A stretch of DNA of 64,000 bases from positions 615,323 through 679,322 of the forward strand of contig NC_009413.2 of NCBI RefSeq assembly GCF_000002875.2, written 5' to 3'. Both the position numbers and the translations under genes were made by a program. This document shows, piece by piece, positions 43,574 to 53,947 of the stretch (the first letter of the stretch is position 1; each line of letters begins with the position of its first letter). The stretch comes from Leishmania infantum JPCM5. Its lineage: Eukaryota; Euglenozoa; Kinetoplastea; Trypanosomatida; Trypanosomatidae. A model generated the notes under the pieces. The model was not told the DNA's origin. It saw only the letters and a program-made list of their open reading frames with translations, and ran no database searches.

Positions 43574-44063
43574 GGGCGGGACACACCCCTCAGCGCGTGG
43601 TATCCCAGCGTCCCGTGCCCCCACTCTGTGTGTGGGGAAGCTAAGCAAGCCCCCTCATCCCTGCCGCATGCTGAACCGCTTCCGGTGGTGAAATGGTAAG
43701 GCACCTACGACGAGGGGGGGGGAGCAGGTCAGAGCGATGCATCGCTGCGGACGTTAGCGGTCAGCTCCTGGGTCTCGTTGCGTCGGAGCGACCTGCGACA
43801 GTGAATATGTTTGCGCCATCGGTGCATTAGGCAGAGTGTCGGCGTGGCTTGAGCGTGTGTCTCGCCCGGCCCTCACTGCCCTTGCTGGTGAAGGGAGCCG
43901 GAGCCACCCCGAGGAGGGGATGCGCCAGGGGGGCGGCCAGCACGGTGGAGGCGGCTGTGAGGCGACCTGCGAGGTGGGTGGGCGGCCAGCGTTAGAGGCA
44001 GGGGGCCGCGCTGAGGTGGCGGAGTCGGCGCATTGCCGTAACGCGCGTGTCGGCTGCCGCTTC
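43574..44063 (+). mobile_element. SIDER-like retroposon B, left copy
   Basis: 490 bases that are repeated in inverse orientation at 58913-59401 with near identity (9 versus 8 G in the run near 43714, and one G/A at the left edge). The first 75 bases contain features of the 5' hallmark shared by L1Tc, ingi-clade DIREs and SIDERs: CCCCTCAGCGCGTGGT followed by CCAGCGTCCC and then GGAAGCTAAGC at 43636-43646. The distance from the border (about 43575) to GCTAAGC is what the hallmark predicts for the element's first base. The length matches SIDERs (about 0.5 kb). No poly-A tail is seen. It is antisense to the PI4-kinase gene and lies 302 bases beyond its stop codon, probably in its 3' UTR. Confidence 0.78.
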
Positions 44064-44364
44064 ACACTACGAGGATGGGGCTCGTGACAGGCTGGCTAGA
44101 GGGAAGCTGAAGTCGTGTCGCATGGCAAAGAAACGGTCACGCGGCGAAGAAGAAAAATTGAGCGGGCGCTCCCCCTTGACATGCGACGGTGCGGTCGCCG
44201 ACGTCTTCCTTGAACGCAGCCACGGGGTGTAACACAAAAAAAAAATGGTGAAGGGGGGCGGGCGGGGGCGAAGAAAGCGGCATCACCACGAGCGCTACGC
44301 TGCGTTAAGAGGGTTGTGGAGCGAAGGCGTGGCACACAAGCACGAGTGCACAGCTGCGACACCC
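44064..44364 (-). other. Spacer between SIDER-like copy and PI4-kinase stop
   Basis: 300 bases with an A-run at 44237-44245; nothing else seen. Probably PI4-kinase 3' UTR. Confidence 0.5.
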
Positions 44365-47300
44365 TCACATTTCAATACCCTCGGCAACCTTTTGGTAGTA
44401 GTCGTAGAGGACGGTTGTGAAGTTCTGCCGCGACTCGTGGATGAGGCGACGCATATAGTCAGCAGCCTCAATTTCGTTCTTGTCGACGGCCAGCCGCTGC
44501 GCGAGGTCGGCGATTGTCTTCTTCGGCTTAAAACACGGCAATCCGCTGCGAAGCATGAGCTCCACCATCACGCATATCTCACGCGCATACTGCCGCACGG
44601 CGAGGTAGCAGCGGTTCACGAGGGTCTTGAAGTAGATGTAGTTTTCCTCGTCCACAAGAGCGCGGGCAAGGGTCTTGCTCTGCAGCGTCGATTCGCCACT
44701 GACGTCCATGCCGATGAGCTGCACCATCTCCGTCGTCAGCTTGAACGGCGAAGACTCGAAGTTAATGTCGCCGCCCGGCGAGGTGTCGAACAGGAAGCCG
44801 AAATCGATGTGGACGAGGTTGCCGTCGGCGTCGATCATGATGTTGCCGTTGTGGCGGTCCTTGATGTTGAGGATGAAGGAGACGACCGAGTACGCGGCCG
44901 TGCTCCTCACGAAGTTTTCGCGAGCGCGGCGGAAGCCAGCGGACTCGGGATGGCCAAATGTCTGCACGAAAAACTCCGCGACGTTCGACTCGACGAGCTT
45001 GCCGATCTCATTGCGACTTCTTGACCGAGGCACACATTCGATGATGCCGCTGCTCTGCCCGGTCGTGATGACGCGGTATGGGTAGAGAAAGGACGGCACG
45101 CCAACGGAGTTCAGGATGCGCTGTATGAGGCCGATGAGCTGCAGCGAGATCTGGTCCTGTCGGCAGTCGTCACCCATCTTAAAAATGCACGCCTTCACGA
45201 CCGGGCGCGACACAGGGTCGCTGTGGCTGTTCCCAGCACCGTGCCCGTGCTCGTCGGCAGCCGCCGAGTCGACGTCGTCTGGCGTCAGCGCGTCCTCCGC
45301 TGTACGCGGGACGCACGTGAACTGCACCAGGATCGGGCACTTGGCAGCGCTCTGCATGGCCCCAGCCGTGTGCGGGATGACGTCGGTGATCCGGTAGTTC
45401 GGATCCGTGGGGAGGTAAAGGTGCCGCAACTTGGGCAGGGCGTGGAAGACGTCGTCCTTCAACCTCAGCCGCAGTTGCGCCTTGCGCTCGGGCTTGTCGA
45501 ACTTCATGATCTCCCCCGATAGCGATGTCATGAGGTCCACAAAAGCGAACTCGGACCTGTAGAAGGCCTCTTCATTCGGCGTGAATGCTGCCTTGATGCG
45601 CCTCTCCACCTGCTGGCACTTTTTCGCTAGGGCACCGCTGCCCTCGCTCTCGGTTTGCAGACTCCAGAGCAACTGGTGCGCGAACATGGTGCTCCTTGCA
45701 CTCGTGCGCACGAGGAAGGCCTCGATGCTGCCGCTCTCGTCCGTCGCTAAGAGCTGCAGCAGCTGCGGCAGGTAGAAGATGAGCTTCTCGCTGCGCTGTG
45801 AGAGCAGGCTGCGGATGGCGTAGCTATTGACGGTCTTGTACGCGGCGTAGCGTGGGTCAAGCAGGCGGAGGGCTTGGATGATGGTGCAGGAGCAGAAGAG
45901 AAACAGCCGCGGTGCACCAGCGCGCAGCACGTCCTCCGTGAGGTAGAGGTCCACCGCCTCCGCAACGTTCGAGTACCGCTCCGGATGTGCCACGACACGC
46001 TGCGACGCCGCCAACCGCACGGCTGGGATGCTCGAGAAGCGGTAGACCATGGCGACAACAACCTCCGGGTTGTGGTGATCGGCGCACTCGATTAGCTTTC
46101 CCCAGCCAACGGAAGGCGTCGTGTTGGGTATCTTGAGCGTGCGGCGCGGCGTGCGCCAGACACTTAGCCGCAGCACCTCGTGCTCCACCAGGACGCGCAG
46201 CAGATGCAGCAACCCCTGAAGCCTCAGTTTCTCTCGCACGATCAGCTTCGGCAAGCCTGCCTCGCCACCGTCGGTCGCCTGCCGCACCGCAGCCACGGCC
46301 TCGCGCACGACGCTTAGCGACTCCCAGTGATGTACATGTGGCATGTCCCGCTCGCGTTGAACACCACTGCTGAAGTCGAGGAAACCGAGAGTTGTGCGGG
46401 TGAGCAGGTCAGCCTCCTCCTTTATCAGCTGCGACAGCGAGCTCAACACCTTCGCCTCCTCTCTGGCCAGCACCGGATCCTTGGCGTAGTACCAACTCGG
46501 CGGTGTCTTGGTGAACCACCGCAGCAGCGCCTTGTACCACCGCTGGCGCAGCGCACCAATTGCGGGAAAGGGCACTAACGTCAAGAGGCCAGCGCGCAGC
46601 TGGCGCACGTTGGCCTCCCTAAGCAGCTGCGCGATGCTGCCCACCACGAGAAAGCAGCGCATCGTCTCGCCAAACATGTCGTCTCGCAGAGACAGCACCG
46701 CGGCGAACTGCATAATGTGCGCCGCGACAAGGTACAGTTGGCGAAGCACCTCGGGGCTGAGGCACAGCGGGCTGCCCTCCTCCACGTACATATCCGCGAG
46801 AAAGGAGAGGAGCAGCTTGTGCGGGGAGGCGCTGTCAACGTTGTCAGCCACGTACACAGCAGCTTCCTCGGGCACACGGGCTCCTCTCTGCCCCCTCGCA
46901 GAGACGGTGTTGTGGGGGATCGGCACGTCGCCTGTCTGCACCTGCCGGTTCTTGGAGGAGCAGTAGCCGTCAAACAGCCCTAGCCGATTGGCCGCCGTCC
47001 ATACGAAAGCCGTGTCCAGCTCCTGCAGCATCGGCAGCAGGTAAGCCTCACGGTTCTGGCTCAGCAGCCACTTCCAGCACAGGATGGCTTCGTACAGCAC
47101 ATCGGAGCGGAACGTTTGCACGGCGCCTTGCACCAGGTACTGCAACAGCTGCCGCCGCCCGATGGGGGTGCCGCTGCCCGTGACGAGCAGCGCCACGGCG
47201 GCTGCGAAGCTCGCGGCCGTCTCCGCGCGGGCTGGGGCGCCGAGCGGCACCCGCGTCACGCCCATCTCTTGCGCCGCAGCATCCTCGTCGGCGACGGTGG

Positions 47301-50300
47301 AAGCGCGAGGCGCCAGCACCGTGCCCACGGAGTAGCCAGTCTCCACGAAAAGGGCCCGGGCAGGCCGCAGGAGATTTGACTCGAGCCGCTGCGCCACCGC
47401 CGACGCCAAGGCACGTCGGCAGAGGCGCGTGGCTGCCCACAGCTGCGCCACGACGGTGCTTTGCATTTGCCCAGCGGACGCGTACCAGCTGGAAGCTTGC
47501 ATCGCACCCTGCGCGCGGCCATGCAGCAGCAGCGTCTGCGCGTATTCAGTTTTCACGACATGACCAGCCGCCCCAGCCCCACGCATGACAGTGATGGCAC
47601 TGTCGTCCAAATTGGGTGGTGTCTCCTCAACCCGGTACAGGGAAGCCAGGACGGCAAGTCGGGATCCAGCGTGGTGCCTGCCAGCCTGCGTCGTTGCCTG
47701 CTCCCCGCACTCTTGCTGCTGGATGACCATGAACTTGATGGCTGTTTCAAAGAGGGCTATCGGTGCCTTGTCCTGCAGTATGGCAGCCCACCGCTCCGCG
47801 ACATCCGCGACGAACAGTACGTGCTGCTGGCGCTCCACGCTGTGCGGGTCGGCGGCCACCGCAGGAACAGTCGAAAAACGAACATGCTCGCAGAGCGACT
47901 CGATCTGCCCGGCTGTGCCGGCTTCGAGGAGGTCCAGCATGCACCACAGGAGCGGCAACGCGCTGGCATAGGCGGCGTAGGTGGGAAACGACCTCACCAC
48001 GCACAGCACCAGCTTGCTCGCCGACTCGCGTACCGACCCAATCGCGAAGCCCACCAGAAAGACGAGCTGCATCAGGTCAGTACGAGTGACCTGGAAGGCG
48101 ACACCCGGCAGCATGCTGCGCACCGCTTCGATGTAGTGGTCGCACGCTGTGCTCAGGATGTGGCCTAGCGCTTCCGGTATTGCAGCGCTCGCGACAAACT
48201 CACGCACCTCAAAGTGACGGTAGAGCGTCAGCTGCGCCACTGACCCCGCCGCCGCTCGCAGGATCTCTAGCTCCGCCACGCACTGAAGAAGCATTAACTC
48301 CCCCATGCTCAGCCGCTTCCAGCACTCCTTCCTGCCGCCGCAGAGCCGCTTCAGCGACTTGTACAGTGACGCGTGCACGATACCGCTCTTTGCGGTGACG
48401 TCAGCGACCACCATGGGGCAGTGAAGCGCGCCGGCCAGTGTGTAGCGCAGGAGCACGGCGACGTCCGCCATGGCCTGCTGAACGTCGGACGAGCACATGC
48501 GCAGGAGTGGTGCCGCCGAAGCGGCGATGAGGCGCAGTAGCTTGCACTGCTTCGTCGACAAGATCGGCGCGCGGGCAAGCGCGGCCGCGGCTGCAGCTGG
48601 GTTCGCGCTCTCCATAGGCGCCATGCCCCCAGCCCTCACCGCCATAAGGGCCTCTGCAGTATACTTGTAGTAGGAGAACATCATCCAACATGAGCGAAAC
48701 AGCGCCCAGCACTCAAGCTCTACCTGCTCCGCAGGGCCAGCTCCAGAGCCGCCGCTGTCGTCCGCCTCGGCCGCCACGAGCGCGCGCGATAGGCGGCGGT
48801 AGTAATAAAACATGTATTGATCGCTCGTGCTGGGGTCCTCGAGGGTGAGGTAGCGCGCGTACTGATAGTGCGTGCAGAGCTGCTTTAGTGATCGGACCGG
48901 AAACAGAGTGGAGAGGTGGAGCAGCATCGTTAAGGGTCGAAAGAACGGCGACAGAACCGCCAGCGCTAGCGGCGCCATCACAGCGGACGTCGTCTTGTTC
49001 AGGGGCCTCTCCCAGCCGCATGCCGGGTCCTGGTACAACACCCCTGACGACGGCCACGCCACGCTGAGCATGTTCTGGATGACACCACGCAGGAGCAGCA
49101 CAACGCTCATGCGCTCCGCGTTGAAGGCGTGCAGCAGTCGCGCGCGATCCCTCGCGATTACCCCCGCAGACCGCCGAGTCCCCTTGCCTGGTCCCTCCCT
49201 CGCCGCCTCCGCTTCCTGCACCAGCGCGAGCGCCATGCTCGACATCCCGCGCAGCCGCTCATGCACCCGAAGCACCAAATTCACAAACGCCTTTACAGCC
49301 ACAGTCATCACCGGCGTGAGCAGCTTGTGGCGACTCACGCTCCCCTCCCCGAGGCTCCAGAGATGCTCGCGCAGTGAGTCCACGTAGGTGTCGCACAACA
49401 GCTGCCCGTAGCGTGACAGTTCCTCGCGCTTGGAGTCACCACGTGCGCTCGTCGTTGTGCAGCTCCGCGCGAGGCCGGCTCTCTCCTCCTGCTCCTCCGC
49501 CACGTGGTGGTAGCCTTCCACAACGACAGTCGGCACCAGGATCGCGGACAGGGCGTCGAAACACAGCGCCAGCTGGCGAGCGCGAAGGTGCGTTGCATGC
49601 TTCCGCTCCTCTTCCGGGTCTGCGGCAGCGGCACCGACGACGGTTCCCTGTGGAGCTGCTGCAGGACTCCCATTGCTGTTGTTGCCGCTGGCGCGCGCTG
49701 TGTGGCTGCTGCCCTTACGTCCCAGAGACCCGTGCGTGGCCGTCGCCGCTTCCTCAGCGCCACAGCGAGCAGAGAGGCGCACGACGGCGTCCATCACCTC
49801 TGAAATGGCAAACGAGCGAAGATGTTGGTTTGTGGAGCACATGTATTGAATGCACACAGCCGCCACCATGCCACGCAAGATCGCGTCGCTGCTCGCATCC
49901 GAGGTAGGCGGCGTCGGCGGATGCACATCTGGCACGCCCCCGAGAAAGCTTCGGTTGGCGACGGCTGTCGCGTCGTCCGGCACGCTTTGCTGGAGAATTG
50001 TGTGGATAAGCTCGTGTATGAGCTCCTCGATGCAGCGGTAGAAGTTGTTGGAAAAGTGTGCTCGCCTCTGCGATATAACAAACAGATCGGTGCCGGCAGC
50101 GGCAGCGTCGGTGCGCCGTATCCTCGGCATCGCTGCCGCCGCGCTAATCGGACTGATGGAGCGCGGTGCTGCGGAGGTGGTGGCGCGGCCGCTCGCCGCT
50201 TTCATTACAGAGGTGTCGTCGCGGCTCTTGAACTCCTTTGCCGTCACGACGCTCAGCACGCGCGCCGCCGCCTCTGTGAGTGACGCACGCAGCTGCTTCG

Positions 50301-52398
50301 CTTCCTCCGTCCTCGGAAGCGCGTTCATGATGCTAGTGGGGAGCAGGAGGAGCTTGATGATGTTGCTGCAAATCAAAATGCGCAGTGACTCCTCTTCCGC
50401 GGATGGAACATAGGGGGCCGCCGCCGGCGCATCGCTGTCGCGCCGTGTGTTACCATCCTGTCCGCGAAGGGTGTCTCGCCCACGTTGACTCGCCCCCCGC
50501 TGTTCCTCCCGTCCCGGCGCGAGTTGTGGCACTGCGGGAGGGCAGCCACTTTGGTTTCTGGTCGTGCGCGTTCCCGCTGACATCCCGACGAGCGACTGGT
50601 GGTAGGCGGCCGTGGCGCTCGTAATGATGTAGTAGCACCGCAGCCGCTCCACCTCAGTCCGGAGTAGATGCTGCACCACCATGTCAATGTTGTGCCGAAA
50701 CAACGTCAGAGGGTGCTTCTCAGCGGTGGTTACGGCGTCCTCCCAGGACCCGATGGTGTCTTGCAGGGCCTTCCAGACAAGCTCAATAAGCTGATCGCCC
50801 TCTGTGAAGTCCGGCATCGAGCCGAGGTCGACCACTTTGGATGCGCACTCCTTCGCCATCTCCTGATACTGCCGGATAAGCATCGTCAGCGTGGCGGTCA
50901 CAACGTGGGCGTGCAGCTCCTCTCGCTGGAACAAGCCGCGCACGACGTATCTTTCCTGAATAACAGCCGTGATCCAGTTGTTCGTGCGCTCGTAGTCGAT
51001 GACGCGAGAGCAGCTGATGGCCTCAAGCAAGACGGAGAGGACGCGCTTGTACGACAGCTCGCGCCGGTGACTAGATGTGGCGAAGGCATCGGTGAGGTCG
51101 TGCAAGTGGTTCACGAGCTCCGGGCCTAGGTAGAAGAGCTGCTGCGAGTGCGTGAGTGAGATGCCGCGTAACACACCGAGCGCGACAGGATCGTGCACGC
51201 ATTCGTCGATGTTGCTCGGGATACAGCGCACGAAGATGGCGTCGAGGGCGCGGTGGCCAAAACCGACAAGGCCATAGTTCTTGTCACGTCCAAAAGACGG
51301 CTGCGTCGGCGTTCTGACACCGGCACCGCCGCAGCTCCCCATTGGCGCTGCGCCAGACGCTACAGCGCTGCTGCTGTTGCTGCGGCCGCTGCACGGGATG
51401 CCCGCTGTCCCCGCGCCGGTCACGCCAGCCTCGTTCGTGCCGCCGTGCCCGTCCTTCTCGTCCCCTTCGACATCCTCATCACAGCGCAACTTCAGTCCAC
51501 ATGCCACGAGCGCAGCGGTGAAGTCCTCGAGACTGACACCGCCGCCGAAGCGGAGCGAGCGCAGCTTCGAAAGCAGGGTTGTGTAGAGGGCACTGCACTC
51601 TGTGAAGAACCCTTTTGTGCGATCCACGGGGAGCCCGCTGTATCGGCACGACACGGCAAAGGCGAAGAAGGACACCATAGCAGCCGCGGTACGCCGCGAG
51701 ATGAGTGGCTGCGCCGCCTCAGCGCGCGTGAGAACATCGTTGAGCCGCGAGAGCCGCAGAAGTGTTCGCACTCGTGGATTGCGGAGAATATCAGGGCTGG
51801 CACCGAGGTTGCTCATGCTGACCCCGCCGTTCTGCCTAGTAAAGAGGACGCCGCTGCCACGGGGCCAGGACCCCGCGATAGCCGTTTGCATGGCGGTCGC
51901 AGGAGCAGTGACGGCCTTCGGGGGCAAATACGTTGTCGCAGCAGCGGTGGCCGCCGCGGGCGGGAGAGAGTCAAGCTCCTTCGAGTTGAGCTCCAGCAAC
52001 CGATCCACCATGCGTAGGTAACCTGTGTCTACCCCACCACCGCTGTGCATTGCATCACGGTCAGGATCATAACAGCCTTCACATTCGCTGGCATCCGAAT
52101 CGGATAGATCAACCCCTCCGCCGCCGTCACTGCAGCTGCTACTGATGTCCTCGCCAAAGTTGTGGCGGGGCCACCGCTCCCTGCCATCAGGCACGCACGC
52201 CTCGGACGGAGGCCGCGGCGCACCAGCTGTTGCAGATGAGGTTGCCTCGGCGCACTCATCCGTCAGGAGCTGCGCAAGCACCGATGCCATCACGAGAGTC
52301 GGGCTGCTCTTGATCCAGCCCGGAAACCGGATGTCGTTCATTGTGCCGAGACCCGCTGCAGTGAGACTTTCCAGCGCGCAGTTCAGTGAGTAGAACAC
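44365..52398 (-). CDS. PI4KA: Phosphatidylinositol 4-kinase type III alpha
   Basis: The protein has 2677 residues. PI4KA (yeast Stt4) makes phosphatidylinositol 4-phosphate, mainly at the plasma membrane. The last 420 residues form the lipid-kinase domain: the lysine-bearing VKACIFKMGDDCRQDQ (about 2400-2415), the catalytic loop NIKDRHNGNIMIDADG (about 2509-2524), and the metal-binding activation segment HIDFGFLFDTSPGGDINFES (about 2527-2546) with FKLTTEMVQLIGMD. SSPGG-type and FKLT motifs after the DFG are characteristic of the alpha type rather than PI3-kinases. A helical PIK accessory region precedes it (about 2050-2300). The N-terminal 2000 residues are helical-repeat-like with Ala/Gly/Ser-rich insertions. 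It is longer than yeast or human PI4KA (about 1900-2100). The ATG at 52398 follows a tract and AG at 52424-52425; an in-frame ATG at 52341 (MNDIRFPGW) is the alternative start. Confidence 0.95.
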   Translation of the reverse strand: MFYSLNCALESLTAAGLGTMNDIRFPGWIKSSPTLVMASVLAQLLTDECAEATSSATAGAPRPPSEACVPDGRERWPRHNFGEDISSSCSDGGGGVDLSDSDASECEGCYDPDRDAMHSGGGVDTGYLRMVDRLLELNSKELDSLPPAAATAAATTYLPPKAVTAPATAMQTAIAGSWPRGSGVLFTRQNGGVSMSNLGASPDILRNPRVRTLLRLSRLNDVLTRAEAAQPLISRRTAAAMVSFFAFAVSCRYSGLPVDRTKGFFTECSALYTTLLSKLRSLRFGGGVSLEDFTAALVACGLKLRCDEDVEGDEKDGHGGTNEAGVTGAGTAGIPCSGRSNSSSAVASGAAPMGSCGGAGVRTPTQPSFGRDKNYGLVGFGHRALDAIFVRCIPSNIDECVHDPVALGVLRGISLTHSQQLFYLGPELVNHLHDLTDAFATSSHRRELSYKRVLSVLLEAISCSRVIDYERTNNWITAVIQERYVVRGLFQREELHAHVVTATLTMLIRQYQEMAKECASKVVDLGSMPDFTEGDQLIELVWKALQDTIGSWEDAVTTAEKHPLTLFRHNIDMVVQHLLRTEVERLRCYYIITSATAAYHQSLVGMSAGTRTTRNQSGCPPAVPQLAPGREEQRGASQRGRDTLRGQDGNTRRDSDAPAAAPYVPSAEEESLRILICSNIIKLLLLPTSIMNALPRTEEAKQLRASLTEAAARVLSVVTAKEFKSRDDTSVMKAASGRATTSAAPRSISPISAAAAMPRIRRTDAAAAGTDLFVISQRRAHFSNNFYRCIEELIHELIHTILQQSVPDDATAVANRSFLGGVPDVHPPTPPTSDASSDAILRGMVAAVCIQYMCSTNQHLRSFAISEVMDAVVRLSARCGAEEAATATHGSLGRKGSSHTARASGNNSNGSPAAAPQGTVVGAAAADPEEERKHATHLRARQLALCFDALSAILVPTVVVEGYHHVAEEQEERAGLARSCTTTSARGDSKREELSRYGQLLCDTYVDSLREHLWSLGEGSVSRHKLLTPVMTVAVKAFVNLVLRVHERLRGMSSMALALVQEAEAAREGPGKGTRRSAGVIARDRARLLHAFNAERMSVVLLLRGVIQNMLSVAWPSSGVLYQDPACGWERPLNKTTSAVMAPLALAVLSPFFRPLTMLLHLSTLFPVRSLKQLCTHYQYARYLTLEDPSTSDQYMFYYYRRLSRALVAAEADDSGGSGAGPAEQVELECWALFRSCWMMFSYYKYTAEALMAVRAGGMAPMESANPAAAAAALARAPILSTKQCKLLRLIAASAAPLLRMCSSDVQQAMADVAVLLRYTLAGALHCPMVVADVTAKSGIVHASLYKSLKRLCGGRKECWKRLSMGELMLLQCVAELEILRAAAGSVAQLTLYRHFEVREFVASAAIPEALGHILSTACDHYIEAVRSMLPGVAFQVTRTDLMQLVFLVGFAIGSVRESASKLVLCVVRSFPTYAAYASALPLLWCMLDLLEAGTAGQIESLCEHVRFSTVPAVAADPHSVERQQHVLFVADVAERWAAILQDKAPIALFETAIKFMVIQQQECGEQATTQAGRHHAGSRLAVLASLYRVEETPPNLDDSAITVMRGAGAAGHVVKTEYAQTLLLHGRAQGAMQASSWYASAGQMQSTVVAQLWAATRLCRRALASAVAQRLESNLLRPARALFVETGYSVGTVLAPRASTVADEDAAAQEMGVTRVPLGAPARAETAASFAAAVALLVTGSGTPIGRRQLLQYLVQGAVQTFRSDVLYEAILCWKWLLSQNREAYLLPMLQELDTAFVWTAANRLGLFDGYCSSKNRQVQTGDVPIPHNTVSARGQRGARVPEEAAVYVADNVDSASPHKLLLSFLADMYVEEGSPLCLSPEVLRQLYLVAAHIMQFAAVLSLRDDMFGETMRCFLVVGSIAQLLREANVRQLRAGLLTLVPFPAIGALRQRWYKALLRWFTKTPPSWYYAKDPVLAREEAKVLSSLSQLIKEEADLLTRTTLGFLDFSSGVQRERDMPHVHHWESLSVVREAVAAVRQATDGGEAGLPKLIVREKLRLQGLLHLLRVLVEHEVLRLSVWRTPRRTLKIPNTTPSVGWGKLIECADHHNPEVVVAMVYRFSSIPAVRLAASQRVVAHPERYSNVAEAVDLYLTEDVLRAGAPRLFLFCSCTIIQALRLLDPRYAAYKTVNSYAIRSLLSQRSEKLIFYLPQLLQLLATDESGSIEAFLVRTSARSTMFAHQLLWSLQTESEGSGALAKKCQQVERRIKAAFTPNEEAFYRSEFAFVDLMTSLSGEIMKFDKPERKAQLRLRLKDDVFHALPKLRHLYLPTDPNYRITDVIPHTAGAMQSAAKCPILVQFTCVPRTAEDALTPDDVDSAAADEHGHGAGNSHSDPVSRPVVKACIFKMGDDCRQDQISLQLIGLIQRILNSVGVPSFLYPYRVITTGQSSGIIECVPRSRSRNEIGKLVESNVAEFFVQTFGHPESAGFRRARENFVRSTAAYSVVSFILNIKDRHNGNIMIDADGNLVHIDFGFLFDTSPGGDINFESSPFKLTTEMVQLIGMDVSGESTLQSKTLARALVDEENYIYFKTLVNRCYLAVRQYAREICVMVELMLRSGLPCFKPKKTIADLAQRLAVDKNEIEAADYMRRLIHESRQNFTTVLYDYYQKVAEGIEM

Positions 52399-53947
52399 GC
52401 CAACTCAATTTTCCTCCACGGTGCTGTGTTTTGGATGGAGGGGAGAAGGAAAAATATCGTCGCTTGCGTGTGTGTGTGTGTGTGTGTGTGAGCTTCCGCG
52501 CTCCCGGTAACAGTTCAGAACGAAAAGGAGAGAGAGAGGGGAGCAGAAGGCCGCTATCAACCGGGGAGCTTCTACCGCGACGCACAAACACTCAGAGAGA
52601 AGAAAAAGGCAAACCTAAGAGATACACAGAGAGGGAGAGAGACGGGCAAGAGCGGCCGAGGACGAGAGAGGAATGGGCCGCGGGAGGGGCCCGTATATGT
52701 GTATGTATGTGTCTGAAGAGGAGGGAGGGAGAGGGGGAGGGGGGATGTAAAAACAAAAGAACACATGCATACACACACACACACACACCAAACAAAAGCG
52801 TGCGTTGCTCTTTCGTACCGATCCAAACAAGACGTCATACACAACGGGGCTTTAATGTGTATGAGAGAGAAACGAGCGCAAGCCGGATTACCATACAAGG
52901 GACGTGGAGGAGAGGGAGAGCGAGGCAGTGAGGCGTGCCTTTCCTCCTCTCTCGCGTTTTTGTGTTATGCGCTCTTGCGTGGATCGTTTTGTTTCGCGGC
53001 TGTGCTTGTGCGTGCGTGTGTGCTGAACTAATGACAGGGCATTACACGGAGACAGCACAGATGTTCAATCAAAATACAGCGATGGAATGTGGAGGTGGAC
53101 AGAAGGAGACTCCGCCAGTGGGCGTGCACGCAACTGAATATGTGTAGCCGCGGGAGAGAGGAGAGAGAAGGGAAAGCTGACGGAGTGCATGCGTGCTCAT
53201 GTTACGAACACAAGGTAGGGGGCAGTCGTTTGCATGCCCAATAACCAAAGGATGCGGCGCCACTGACCAAAGTACAAGCAGCAGCAGCCCACCTCTGTCA
53301 ACCACGCGCCGCAGTGAGCTGAAAAAAGGTAACAAGAAGTACTCGCGCGCTTGCAAGAGGAAGCCGAGTGAGGAAGAGGGGGAGGGGGAGGGGGAGAACA
53401 CCACCGTCGTTCCTTCTTCATGGCCAGCGCCATATACGTCTTATTTTGCTGCCCGTTTCTCTCTGTGTGTGCGTGTCTGTGTGAGTGTCGCCAGTGTCCT
53501 CGTCGAGACCGCTTTGCGCGCTGCCCGTGCTCATTCTTGTGTCTTAGAAGGATTGGGAGGGGCAACCAGTGGGGCTGTCGCTCGTCATTCTCTCGTGTGC
53601 TTATGTGTGCGCGTGCGTGTCGATGTTCCGTGCTGCACTCCGCACAGAACCGCTCCCCCTCCTCTCTCCACCCCTCACACGCCTATACGCACACACGCAG
53701 AGAGAGAGGCGCTGCAAACCTTCTTCCGACTTCGTGACGCACGTCGCCGCGAGCACGGCTTGAGCAAGGAACACACGACTGATGATATCGGAGTCGGTGT
53801 CCAGGCTCCAAGAGAACTGCGACAGCGCTCTCCGGTGATGATGAGGAGGGGGGAAGAGGAAGGAATGCCCACCTTGCGTCACCCGTTGATCCCCGCACCC
53901 TCGCCCACCTGATGCTTATCACCACTATGTGCCATCTTGGTTTTTCT
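52399..53947 (-). other. Intergenic region between PI4-kinase and the dsRBD-like gene
   Basis: 1.5 kb, purine-rich on the + strand. It holds a GT run at 52468-52491, a CA run at 52770-52788 and repeated GGGGA units near 53380-53398. A plausible acceptor for PI4-kinase is the AG (on the - strand) at 52424-52425 after a TC tract. No gene seen. Confidence 0.5.
52468..52491. repeat. (GT)n microsatellite
   Basis: A GT dinucleotide run of about 24 bases just upstream of the PI4-kinase start. Confidence 0.9.

Noticed and set aside
43690..43720. tRNA-like stretch TGGTGAAATGGTAAGGCA in the SIDER-like repeat
   Set aside because: It recalls a tRNA D-arm (A box), but no anticodon arm, T-arm B box or acceptor stem follows at the right spacing.
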